The translations under genes were made by a program, and so were the position numbers. Source: Bacteroidia bacterium (GTDB lineage Bacteria; Bacteroidota; Bacteroidia; Bacteroidales; CAJPTX01). Taken from it: a DNA stretch of 50,600 nt. This document shows positions 24,055-32,361 of the stretch, one piece after another. The notes beneath the pieces are model-generated. The model ran no database searches. It was not told the DNA's origin and saw nothing but the letters and a program-made list of their open reading frames with translations. How positions within the stretch are numbered: the stretch's first letter is position 1; every line of letters begins with the position of its first letter. The DNA is taken from contig CAJPTC010000019.1 in the NCBI GenBank assembly GCA_905373475.1, positions 1 through 50,600 on the forward strand, read 5' to 3'.

Positions 24055-25680
24055 ATGAGCGTGCCACGACGTTTACCCATAGGTACACAGATCTTTGAAC
24101 AGTTGCGTAATGACGGAGACCGCTATGTGGACAAAACTCAGTATATAGATCGGCTCTTTCGGCTTGGACGCGTCTTTTTTCTTAGCCGTCCGCACCGTTT
24201 TGGTAAGAGTCTCTTTTTGTCCACCCTCCGTGCCTATTTCGAGGGGAAGAAGGAACTCTTCGACGGGTTGTATATCGCCCAACACGAGGAAGAGATTGCA
24301 GCTCGGCAAAAGCGTGAGCCGTGGGAAGCATTGCCTGTGCTGTATTTCGATTTTAATGCAAAGGACTATATAGATTGCAATACCTTAAGAAATCGAATCG
24401 GAGAACAGTTAAGAGACTTCGAACGATTATATGAGATTGAACGAGAGGCGGAAGACCCTGAAGATCGTTTTATCCATCTTATCAAGACGATTTATCGTGA
24501 AAGAAACAAGCAGGTTGTTATCCTAGTCGATGAATATGATAAACCGCTTCTCGAGACTGTCAATGACGAGCCCTTGAATGCCGCGAATCGTTCACTTCTT
24601 AAAGCCTTTTACGAAGTGATTAAGCAGTGTGATGGTTACATCCGTTTTGCATTCCTTACGGGGATTACTAAGTTCAGCAAGACAACACTTTTTAGCGGTG
24701 TAAATAACCTGAAGGATATAACCCTGTTGGATGATTATGCTGCCATTTGTGGCTTCACAGAAGAGGAGCTAACGTTGTACTTTACGCCCGAGATCGAGAA
24801 ACTTGCCGAAGCGGAGAAGAGCTCAGTGGCGAAGGTTCGTGAGACTCTCAAGAAGAAATACGACGGTTATTGTTTTTGCCGCAAAGGTACGACAGTCTAT
24901 AACCCATTCAGCCTACTGAATGTTTTAGCTGATAGTACTTACAACTACTATTGGTTCGAAAATGCTACGCCTTCTTACCTTGTCAATTACCTGAAACGGA
25001 CACGTGTCTTTATTCCCGAGTTAGACAATGATGTGAAGATCGGCGCACAGGTGGTGCAAGATTTTCGCTACAGCGACAAAGATTCCGTAATTCCTCTCCT
25101 CTTCCAGTCGGGCTACCTTACCATCAAGAAAACAATCGCTAAGGCAACTATTTTCCAGCTGGGCTACCCCAATGAGGAGGTGCGTTTTGGCTTCTTACAT
25201 GAGCTTCTACCGCTCTATTCGAGTCTCACGCGCGCCAATACAGATATCGAGGTGCTCGACCTTTACGAAGAACTAGAGCGTGGCGACCTTACCGCAGTAA
25301 TGGAGCATGTGCAAACCATTTTGGCTGGGATTCAATACGGTAATATTCCCAATGACGAAACGGGACGTCCCTTACGCGAGCAGTACTACCAGTCGGTACT
25401 TTATGTAGTCTTCCGCTTGTTGGGCACTTACGCTCGTAGTGAGGTGGTGTGTGCTACTGGGCGTATTGATATGATGGTTTCGACGCGTAAACACGTTTAT
25501 ATCTTCGAGTTCAAGGTGAACACGCAGGGCACTGCCGAGGACGCAATTGCGCAGATCAAAGAGAGGGGTTACCTGCGTTCGATCCGTGCGGGAAAGCGTC
25601 CAATACATTTAGTGGGCGTGAGCTTCGACGAAAAGAAGCGGAACATAGGGGAGTGGAAGGAGGAGCAGGCAAGGTGTTGA
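24055..25680 (+). CDS. AAA-ATPase-like protein with PD-(D/E)XK nuclease domain, second copy
   Basis: A 541-residue paralogue of the protein at 12707 with the same two domains. Starting at ATG 24055, its motifs fall at the same residue numbers as in the paralogue: Walker A-like SRPHRFGKS at 44-52 and Walker B VVILVDEYDK with Asp159. The nuclease set is Asp472 in GRIDMMV, then Glu485 and Lys487 in FEFK. The C-terminal half is more diverged than the N-terminal half. The biological role of these multi-copy Bacteroidales proteins is not established. The gene has its own promoter and no partner on the same strand. Confidence 0.9.
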   Translation: MSVPRRLPIGTQIFEQLRNDGDRYVDKTQYIDRLFRLGRVFFLSRPHRFGKSLFLSTLRAYFEGKKELFDGLYIAQHEEEIAARQKREPWEALPVLYFDFNAKDYIDCNTLRNRIGEQLRDFERLYEIEREAEDPEDRFIHLIKTIYRERNKQVVILVDEYDKPLLETVNDEPLNAANRSLLKAFYEVIKQCDGYIRFAFLTGITKFSKTTLFSGVNNLKDITLLDDYAAICGFTEEELTLYFTPEIEKLAEAEKSSVAKVRETLKKKYDGYCFCRKGTTVYNPFSLLNVLADSTYNYYWFENATPSYLVNYLKRTRVFIPELDNDVKIGAQVVQDFRYSDKDSVIPLLFQSGYLTIKKTIAKATIFQLGYPNEEVRFGFLHELLPLYSSLTRANTDIEVLDLYEELERGDLTAVMEHVQTILAGIQYGNIPNDETGRPLREQYYQSVLYVVFRLLGTYARSEVVCATGRIDMMVSTRKHVYIFEFKVNTQGTAEDAIAQIKERGYLRSIRAGKRPIHLVGVSFDEKKRNIGEWKEEQARC

Positions 25681-25733
25681 GTGGCGATTTGTGTATTACA
25701 GTCGCTTGTAAGCCCGTTGTAGGGTAATATCTC

Positions 25734-26756
25734 TCAATCAATTTTCCAATAGCCTGTCTTCTTACTGCCAATGCGAGATAGGATACCGCGTTCTTTAAGC
25801 CGACTAATGTTATTCTCGATGGTGCGCACAGGCTTTAAGAGTTTTTGAGCCATTTCAAAAACTCTGATATACTGATTCTCTCTGACTAATGAGAGTATCG
25901 CCTTCTCAATCTCATTTAATCCACCATTTAATCCACCATTTAATCCACCATTTAATCCACTCCCTAAACCACTATCGTCTTTCTCATCGCTCTCAACATA
26001 TTGAACTATTGCGTCTCCGATAATATCAAGCATAAAATCGATAAACGGACGACAGTCGGGTATCCCTGTGTTGGAGTGCGATTGTTGTAGGGCGTGGTAA
26101 TATTTTTCTTGGTTGTAATATATCATTGTCTCTACAGGAAGCCACTCAAAAAGCTCGTTCCATTTCGATAGAACAAGCGTTTGCCAAAGCCGTCCTATTC
26201 TTCCGTTGCCATCGCGGAACGGATGAATATGCTCTATCATAAAGTGCATTGCCGAACTCTTAATTAGTGCATGTGTTTCGGTAGCTTTGCCCCACTCTAG
26301 TAACTCGGCAACCTGTGTGGGAACTTCGTCGAACTTTGTTCCCGAATGCAATACCTTCCCTTTACTATCAACAACGGCAACACTAATAGTACGGAATTGC
26401 CCCGACTCTTGAATGAGATGCTCGGTGATGGCTCTATGTGCTTTCAGAAAGTCATCAATGCTATATGGGTCTAAATCTGGGATTTGACCGTATGCGGAAA
26501 AGGCATTTTTCACCTCTTGAATATCATGCAGGGGGGCAAATACGACTTTGTCGTTAATCACATCAAACACCTGCTGAACAGTAAGCCTATTGCCCTCGAT
26601 TGCCGTTGTAGAACCGATTGTTAGAATACGGTTGGTTCTTCTCAGATGCAATACGTCTTTCGACTGCTCCTCCGATATCTTTACACGTTCCAACAGAGCA
26701 TAAATCTTGCCGATTTGCTCGTACCACAGAGGATTATGTGTAAAGAAAGACTCCAT
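25734..26756 (-). CDS. Fic family protein with winged-helix tail
   Basis: A Fic-domain enzyme, expected to transfer AMP from ATP to a protein target. The active-site motif HPFRDGNGRIGR starts at His178 (numbered from 26756) and is complete. The N-terminal segment TTAIEGN fits the (S/T)xxxE(G/N) inhibitory helix, so it should be self-inhibited (class II type). The C-terminal 60 residues look like a winged-helix DNA-binding domain (VFEMAQKLLKPVRTIENNISRLKERG), joined by a linker of four GLN(G) units encoded by a 12-bp repeat. The start is uncertain: ATG 26756 (MESFFTHNPLWYEQIGK) is preferred, but the frame continues to a GTG at 26813. It could modify a local target or act in defence or toxin-like control; no antitoxin gene is adjacent. 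Confidence 0.88.
   Translation of the reverse strand: MESFFTHNPLWYEQIGKIYALLERVKISEEQSKDVLHLRRTNRILTIGSTTAIEGNRLTVQQVFDVINDKVVFAPLHDIQEVKNAFSAYGQIPDLDPYSIDDFLKAHRAITEHLIQESGQFRTISVAVVDSKGKVLHSGTKFDEVPTQVAELLEWGKATETHALIKSSAMHFMIEHIHPFRDGNGRIGRLWQTLVLSKWNELFEWLPVETMIYYNQEKYYHALQQSHSNTGIPDCRPFIDFMLDIIGDAIVQYVESDEKDDSGLGSGLNGGLNGGLNGGLNEIEKAILSLVRENQYIRVFEMAQKLLKPVRTIENNISRLKERGILSRIGSKKTGYWKID
25914..25961 (-). repeat. 12-bp tandem repeat, four units, in the Fic linker
   Basis: On the plus strand ATTTAATCCACC is repeated at 25914, 25926, 25938 and 25950, the last with one change. It encodes a Gly-Leu-Asn-Gly linker between the Fic and winged-helix domains. Gain or loss of units keeps the frame and would change linker length only. 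Confidence 0.92.
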
Positions 26757-27213
26757 TGGGTTTGTAGCCGTTTTGATTTCTTGGTCGTTGCGTGTATTAT
26801 TCTTGCCCTTCACAAAATTGAAACTTTTTCCAAGAACGAAGGTTTTGCACGCTACATGCTACTACCAATTCCCCGATTTGTAATATTTGGCTGTTATATC
26901 AAACTGGAAGCCCAAATTCAACTCATTAAGTAAGGTTATTTGCGCAATGGTATTGTCTCTCATATAGAACTACTTGCAACACTATTGCATATGTTTTTTG
27001 TCCAATTGTTGGCGGATTTTGCACAAAACTTCCCGTTGCAATAAAAAAAGTTTGAACTCCCATTTTTTTTCTTCTTTCTTGCCCCTTTCTATGAAAATGA
27101 GGCTAATTGCAATAACTGTGCACATTTTAAGATGGTATTTATTTGTTATTTATACCGCTTCTATTTACATTTGTTCAAAACAAATACTCATCTAATACCA
27201 TAGGAGATTTGCG
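26757..27213. other. Intergenic region between the Fic gene and the MMPL gene
   Basis: An AT-rich divergent spacer of 457 bases. Apart from the plus-strand promoter at 27142-27173 and the possible 57-base N-terminal extension of the Fic gene (to GTG 26813), I see no gene, RNA or repeat. No clear minus-strand TAnnTTTG element was found for the Fic gene. Confidence 0.7.
27142..27173 (+). promoter_or_regulatory. Bacteroidetes promoter (-33 TTTG, -7 TACATTTG)
   Basis: TTTG at 27142-27145 and TACATTTG at 27166-27173 fit both consensus elements with the usual spacing of 20 bases. This is the best full promoter in the window, 40 bases before the MMPL gene. Confidence 0.75.
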
Positions 27214-29568
27214 ATGAGCTATATAGAACGTATCAATCTATTTTTTGGGCGTTATGCCAGTTGGAGTATACGCCACCGCTGGGCGGTACTCTTATGTACT
27301 CTTGTAGCTATTATAGCTATTGGTTTTGGGTTGCCGCGTTTCCGTACCAGTTCCAGTTTTGAAAGCTATTTCCTCGAAAATGACCCCATGCTGGTAAAGA
27401 CGCGAGAATTCAAGGATATTTTTGGCAATGACAACTATGTAGCGTTGCTTGTCGAGTCGGATTCTCTTTTCTCGCACGGTACATTAACGCTGCTGCGAGA
27501 GTTAACCGAAGAGCTTAAGGATAGTGTCTCTTACGCCGATAAAATGACGGCACTGACCGATATGGAGTTTATGAGCAATGAGGACGGAGTCATATCAATA
27601 GAACAACTTCTCCCCGACGAAATCCCCACTGCCCCCATAGAACTTGCCAATATTCGCGCTAAACTTGAGACAAAACCAGAGACAGCGCGGAGGATTATAA
27701 GCTCCGACGGTTGCTATACATGGGTATTACTCAAATTGCGCCCATTCCCGCCTTCAGACTCTGATGAAGGAAAAGGTTGTGAGATGCTTACGGGAGGAGA
27801 AGTAGAAAAGATAATAACCAAAGATAAGTATACCCCATTAAACATCCGCGCGGCAGGGCTGCCGTATCTTAATTACTCTAAGACTATTTGGGTTAACCAT
27901 TCGATGCAGATCATCGAGTCGATTGCTATCCTGCTTGCAATCATTATGTTGCTCGTTGTTACACGTACGTGGCGCGGTGTAGTATTGCCAATAGTTACTT
28001 CTGTACTCTCGGTTGTGATGATGTTAGGTACGCTAGGTTATTGTGGGTATGAGACTGATTCTATGATGCTCATAATCCCTATTCTTACGGGCTTTACTCT
28101 CCCCATTTCCTATAGTGTGCACGTCTTTACATTCTTTCGTCGTTCGTTTCTCCGTCACGGAGAGCGCAAGCGTGCAGTAGTAGAGACTATGTGTGAGATG
28201 GCATGGCCCGTATCCTTCTCTGCGCTAACTACGATTGCGGCACTACTTACTTTCTTGTTTGTACCTGTTAAACCTTTGAACTTTGTGGGTACTGGTACTG
28301 CACTCAGTTTATTGTTTGCGTGCATTCTAATCGCCCTTCTTTTCCCAACAATCATGAGTTTTGGTCGCAACCGAAAGGTGGTACAACAAACGAATGACGA
28401 GGTTGTACGACGCAGCGATATTTATATGCAGCGTTGGGGACATGCAGTTTTGCGCCGCGGTTGGCTCATCTTCTGCTTGGGAGTTGGGCTCACCGCTTTT
28501 TTCCTCGTCGGGAGTACCATGTTGCAAACTGCATTCGATGTAGAGGCTACTATGGGGCGACGTGTGCCATACGTAAAGAAACTACTGGAATTGGCAGAAA
28601 CCGAAATTGGTACTATATACTCTTACGACATTCTGGTAGATTTCCCCAATTCCGACGATGCAAAACAGCCAGAGCATTTGCGCCAATTAGATTCATTGGA
28701 GCATTACATTCTAAAACTCCCGTTGACAAAACGTACTACTTCAGTACTTTCTGTTCTAAAAGACCTTAACAGAACCATAAATGACAACGCCCCCGATGCC
28801 TACTGCATACCAAGTTCGCCTGAAGAAGTTGCCCAACTGTTACTACTGTACGAGAATGCAGGTGGGAGTGAGGTTGAATATTGGGTAGATTACGACTACC
28901 GGAAACTTCGTATCTCGGTAGAGATGCACACTTACAATTCGGGTATAGCCGAGCAGCTCACGAAACAGATAGAAGAGGAGGCGAAGATTCTCATCCCCGA
29001 CGCGCACGTACAGGTGGTAGGTACAGTGCCACAGTTTACTACGATGATGCAATATGTAGTGCGGGGACAAATGCTTTCGTTTTTCCTTTCACTCTTTATC
29101 ATCATGCTGATTTTGATGATTGTCTTCCGCAGCGTGAAAATTGCCTTAGTCGGCATGATCCCAAACGTGCTGCCTGGAATTGTTGTGGCGGGGATTATGG
29201 GGTGGTTTAATATTCCTCTGGATATGATGACGGCTACAATTATTCCTATCGTGCTTGGGATCTCCGTAGACGACACGATACAGTTTATCAATCATTGTCA
29301 TCTCGAGTTCTATCGGAAGGGGAATTACAACTTGGCCATTGAGCGGAGCTTTAAGGTTACGGGCATTGCCATGATCTTTTCTACAGTGGTACTATGCTGC
29401 AACTTTGGAACTTACATCATATCGCCTGCGACCTCAATATGGCATATGGGCGTACTTTGTGTGGCAGGGCTTACTACGGCATTGGTGGCTGACCTTACCT
29501 TTACACCGCTTCTTTGTCGCAAATTCAAGGTTTTTGGGCGTGAGATAGAACAAGAAAAAGAGGCGTAG
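27214..29568 (+). CDS. MMPL/RND family transporter
   Basis: A 784-residue inner-membrane protein. Two halves each begin with one membrane helix followed by a large periplasmic loop and a bundle of five helices. The last contains GISVDDTIQFINHCHLEF with the acidic pair typical of RND/MMPL proton relay regions. Layout and length fit the HAE3/MMPL branch (predicted exporters of the RND superfamily), not the drug-pump AcrB type, which is longer and has a membrane-fusion partner. The next gene is LolA-like and the one after is a barrel, suggesting movement of a lipid or lipoprotein-like substrate to the outer membrane. The substrate is not known. Confidence 0.9.
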   Translation: MSYIERINLFFGRYASWSIRHRWAVLLCTLVAIIAIGFGLPRFRTSSSFESYFLENDPMLVKTREFKDIFGNDNYVALLVESDSLFSHGTLTLLRELTEELKDSVSYADKMTALTDMEFMSNEDGVISIEQLLPDEIPTAPIELANIRAKLETKPETARRIISSDGCYTWVLLKLRPFPPSDSDEGKGCEMLTGGEVEKIITKDKYTPLNIRAAGLPYLNYSKTIWVNHSMQIIESIAILLAIIMLLVVTRTWRGVVLPIVTSVLSVVMMLGTLGYCGYETDSMMLIIPILTGFTLPISYSVHVFTFFRRSFLRHGERKRAVVETMCEMAWPVSFSALTTIAALLTFLFVPVKPLNFVGTGTALSLLFACILIALLFPTIMSFGRNRKVVQQTNDEVVRRSDIYMQRWGHAVLRRGWLIFCLGVGLTAFFLVGSTMLQTAFDVEATMGRRVPYVKKLLELAETEIGTIYSYDILVDFPNSDDAKQPEHLRQLDSLEHYILKLPLTKRTTSVLSVLKDLNRTINDNAPDAYCIPSSPEEVAQLLLLYENAGGSEVEYWVDYDYRKLRISVEMHTYNSGIAEQLTKQIEEEAKILIPDAHVQVVGTVPQFTTMMQYVVRGQMLSFFLSLFIIMLILMIVFRSVKIALVGMIPNVLPGIVVAGIMGWFNIPLDMMTATIIPIVLGISVDDTIQFINHCHLEFYRKGNYNLAIERSFKVTGIAMIFSTVVLCCNFGTYIISPATSIWHMGVLCVAGLTTALVADLTFTPLLCRKFKVFGREIEQEKEA

Positions 29569-29605
29569 AACAACGTCAACGAACAACATAAAAACACAGA
29601 TTACA

Positions 29606-30373
29606 ATGAAAAGTATCATCACTGTTTGTTTAGCCGCTTGCTTTGCTGTTAATGCATGGGCACAAGATGGCACTGAAATTATGCGCCGTGTTAAGGATCG
29701 TCCTGATGGTGAGACACGTACTGTAGAAGTGGAACTCAAACTCATAAACAAGCGTGGCGATGAGCGCGTGCGTAAATTAAAATCGTATTCCAAAGACTAT
29801 GGAGCAGATAAGAAGACGATAATGTTCTTTACGCATCCTGGCGATGTGAAAGGAACAGGCTTTCTCACGTGGGACTACGATGATCCGAAAAAAGAGGATG
29901 ATAAGTGGCTCTATCTTCCTGCGATGAAGAAGGTACGACGCATCAGTAGCTCTTCGGCTAAGACCGATTACTTCATGGGTACAGATTTCACGTACGACGA
30001 TATGGGCTCGCGCAATGTAGAGGAGGATACGCACAAGTTCTTGCGCGAAGAAACCTATGAAGGGAATAAGTGCTGGGTGATCGAATCTGTACCAGTCGCT
30101 AAAGGTGAGCTCTACACACGCAAGGTGCTGTGGGTGCGTCAAGATTGTTTAATGCCGATACGAGTAGAGTTTTACGACAAGCTAAATAAACTACATCGCC
30201 TTCTTACAGTACAATCCATTGTAAAGGTTGGACAGTTCTGGAGCTATGAGAAAGAGACTATGGAGAATGTGCAGACACATCATAAAACGGTGATTTTGTT
30301 TTCTAATCATAGCTACGATGCACCTATGGCAGATGATCTTTTTACTGTCGGCAAACTAGAACGAGGGTTATAG
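29606..30373 (+). CDS. LolA-like outer-membrane lipoprotein-sorting protein
   Basis: A 255-residue periplasmic protein with signal peptide ending NAWA-QDG. It has the marks of the LolA-like family often found beside MMPL permeases (PF17131 type): DGETRTVEVELKLINKRGDE, KTIMFFTHPGDVKGTGFLTWDY, the WLYLPAMKKVRRISSSS segment and DYFMGTDFTYDDM. These proteins have a lipid-binding half-barrel fold. It follows the MMPL gene by 37 bases and very likely shares its transcript, acting as a periplasmic carrier for the permease substrate. Confidence 0.9.
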   Translation: MKSIITVCLAACFAVNAWAQDGTEIMRRVKDRPDGETRTVEVELKLINKRGDERVRKLKSYSKDYGADKKTIMFFTHPGDVKGTGFLTWDYDDPKKEDDKWLYLPAMKKVRRISSSSAKTDYFMGTDFTYDDMGSRNVEEDTHKFLREETYEGNKCWVIESVPVAKGELYTRKVLWVRQDCLMPIRVEFYDKLNKLHRLLTVQSIVKVGQFWSYEKETMENVQTHHKTVILFSNHSYDAPMADDLFTVGKLERGL

Positions 30374-30434
30374 CCCATAACGCCACACGCGCCTCGACGT
30401 ACGTTGCTCACAACGTCGTTAAACAGATGTAGAC

Positions 30435-30464
30435 AGTAACGGCGTGCTAAGATACGCCGTTACT
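30435..30464 (+). terminator. Perfect stem-loop between the LolA-like and barrel genes
   Basis: AGTAACGGCGT (30435-30445) pairs perfectly with ACGCCGTTACT (30454-30464) around an 8-base loop. No T-run follows, so it may be a weak terminator, an mRNA-stability structure or a binding site that sets lower expression of the barrel gene. Confidence 0.5.
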
Positions 30465-30502
30465 TAACCCACAGAGTTGCTCCACTAGTCAATCTACTGA
30501 AG

Positions 30503-31741
30503 ATGAAAACACCATTCCTATTCCTACTCACCCTCCTGTTGAGCTTAGGCGCTTGCTATGCACAAGAAGACGACGGCGCCTCGTTGCAACTATACGGCGA
30601 TATAGGGAGTTACCATGCTTTGCGCACCTCCTCGCCCTATAATTGGATGACTTCGCGCAATCGTTTTCGGCTTGCAGGGCGTTATCATTTCGGCGATATC
30701 CGTTTCTTCGGAGCACTGAAGGTAAACCATCATGGCTTTATTAAGCAATATACGGGCATATTCCCGCACGAATTCTATATGGATTATACGACTACCCATT
30801 TCGGGTTTCGCGCGGGAAAACAAATCGTTATACGCGGTGTAGCAGATGGGTTACGACTCAACGATATTGTTGCACCGATGGACATGACCGAATTCCTTAC
30901 ACAGGAGTATGACGATATTCGTATGGCGGTTAATGCTGTACGTCTGTTCTACTTCTCCGAGTTCGTCACAGTAGAAGCAATGCTAGTACCGACCTTTCAA
31001 GGGTACAGACTACCTCTAGAACCCAACAATCCGTGGTCAATAGTCCCTAAGGCGCAGCTCCCTGTCACAGTGGAGCAAGGCAATGAGCCCGATTTTCTCC
31101 TTAAAAATATGGAATACGGGGGACACCTCTCTTTCAATCTACCAGGTATAGATTTTTCTCTATCGGGTTTGTATACTTGGAATAAACTTCCTTGTTTCCG
31201 TGGAGAACTTGCTCCCGATTTTCGTTCTATTATTCTCACGCCACAGTATGACCGTATGACGGTACTCGGGGCTGACTTTTCTAAACCTCTAGATGCTTTT
31301 GTTGTTCGTGGTGAGTTTGCCTACAGTTTTGATAAACTCTACTCAGCGGCTCTTATCACCAAGCCGACGGTAAGAAAGGATCTTGTGCAAGGGTTGTTGG
31401 GCATAGATTGGTACGGTCCTAATTCGTGGAATATCTCAGCGCAGGGGTTATACGAATACATTCCGAACTATCAGAAGGCTGAGATCGCAACAGAGGAACA
31501 TACGATTTACGCAACATTACGCCTTTCTAAGAAACTTATAAACGACTTGCTTACTCTTTCCAGTTTCGGTTATTTCGATATCAAAAATAAGGCAGTATTC
31601 AATCGTTTTTCAGGCTCATATCAAGTGTTAGATGGTTTGCTTGTTAATGTAGGCTATGACCTTTTTCATGGCGACAAAGGTATGTTAGGTACTTACAAGA
31701 ATAACTCCGAGGTTTGGGTGGAAGCTGTGTATAAATTCTAG
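30503..31741 (+). CDS. Outer-membrane beta-barrel protein
   Basis: A 412-residue exported protein with signal peptide (FLFLLTLLLSLGACYA-QED). The mature part alternates short amphipathic strands and turns (for example FRLAGRYHFGDIRFFGALK and HFGFRAGKQIVIRG) and ends in a terminal Phe (AVYKF), the signature recognised by the BAM complex. No specific porin family can be named. The position after the MMPL and LolA-like genes suggests it is the outer-membrane part of the same export set, although a stem-loop separates them. Confidence 0.82.
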   Translation: MKTPFLFLLTLLLSLGACYAQEDDGASLQLYGDIGSYHALRTSSPYNWMTSRNRFRLAGRYHFGDIRFFGALKVNHHGFIKQYTGIFPHEFYMDYTTTHFGFRAGKQIVIRGVADGLRLNDIVAPMDMTEFLTQEYDDIRMAVNAVRLFYFSEFVTVEAMLVPTFQGYRLPLEPNNPWSIVPKAQLPVTVEQGNEPDFLLKNMEYGGHLSFNLPGIDFSLSGLYTWNKLPCFRGELAPDFRSIILTPQYDRMTVLGADFSKPLDAFVVRGEFAYSFDKLYSAALITKPTVRKDLVQGLLGIDWYGPNSWNISAQGLYEYIPNYQKAEIATEEHTIYATLRLSKKLINDLLTLSSFGYFDIKNKAVFNRFSGSYQVLDGLLVNVGYDLFHGDKGMLGTYKNNSEVWVEAVYKF

Positions 31742-31880
31742 CGAGCCGTAATAATCGGATCGCATTCAGGGTATAACACGCATTTTGAATACCCGCTTCG
31801 CGCCATATATCGCTGTTCGCGCTTGGAGTGCAACTTTTAACTTGCGCTCTGAGCGCATTCCTTCTGGCATTGAATTTTCC

Positions 31881-31888
31881 TAACTTTG
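31881..31888 (+). promoter_or_regulatory. -7 element TAACTTTG of the thioesterase gene
   Basis: A perfect TAnnTTTG match in the gap between the barrel and thioesterase genes, 73 bases before the start at 31962. Confidence 0.6.
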
Positions 31889-31961
31889 GTCGTCGTTTGT
31901 CACAAAATAAAAGGGGCAAGCGTATTACACTTGTGTAGGATAAATACAGAGAAATAGAAAA

Positions 31962-32339
31962 ATGGAAGTAGGAGCGCAAAGTCTTCGTACGTACGTAGTG
32001 CAACCCCAAGAAACTGCCAAGGCTTTTGAGTCGGGGGATTTGGAGGTATTGGCAACACCCCGCCTTGTGGGAATGTTTGAGAGTGTGGCAAAAGACATGT
32101 TGGGAGCAACCCTAACGCCCGAAAATACCTCGGTAGGCGTGCATGTAGACCTGAAGCATTTGAAAGCTACAGCAGTGGGGCAGACGGTGGAGATAATGGT
32201 AACGGTTACAGCCATTGAAGGGCGTAGGTATACATTCGCTCTACGTGCCGTAGATGCAAGCAATGATGTAATAGGCGAAGGTACGCATACGCGTGTAGTG
32301 GTGAATCGTCAGCGTTTCTTGGAAGGGCTTAAGAAGTAA
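31962..32339 (+). CDS. FlK-like hotdog-fold thioesterase
   Basis: A 125-residue protein related to fluoroacetyl-CoA thioesterase FlK. Thr32 (LATPRLV), Glu40 (GMFESVA) and His66 (LKHLKATAVG) have exactly the spacing (8 and 26) of the FlK catalytic residues Thr42, Glu50 and His76. The C-terminal GEGTHTRVVVN also fits. Fluoroacetate resistance is unlikely in this kind of bacterium; general hydrolysis of a small acyl-CoA is more probable. The antiporter gene follows after 22 bases and may be co-transcribed. Confidence 0.88.
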   Translation: MEVGAQSLRTYVVQPQETAKAFESGDLEVLATPRLVGMFESVAKDMLGATLTPENTSVGVHVDLKHLKATAVGQTVEIMVTVTAIEGRRYTFALRAVDASNDVIGEGTHTRVVVNRQRFLEGLKK

Positions 32340-32361
32340 TTGACGATTACTTTGCTTTCCG

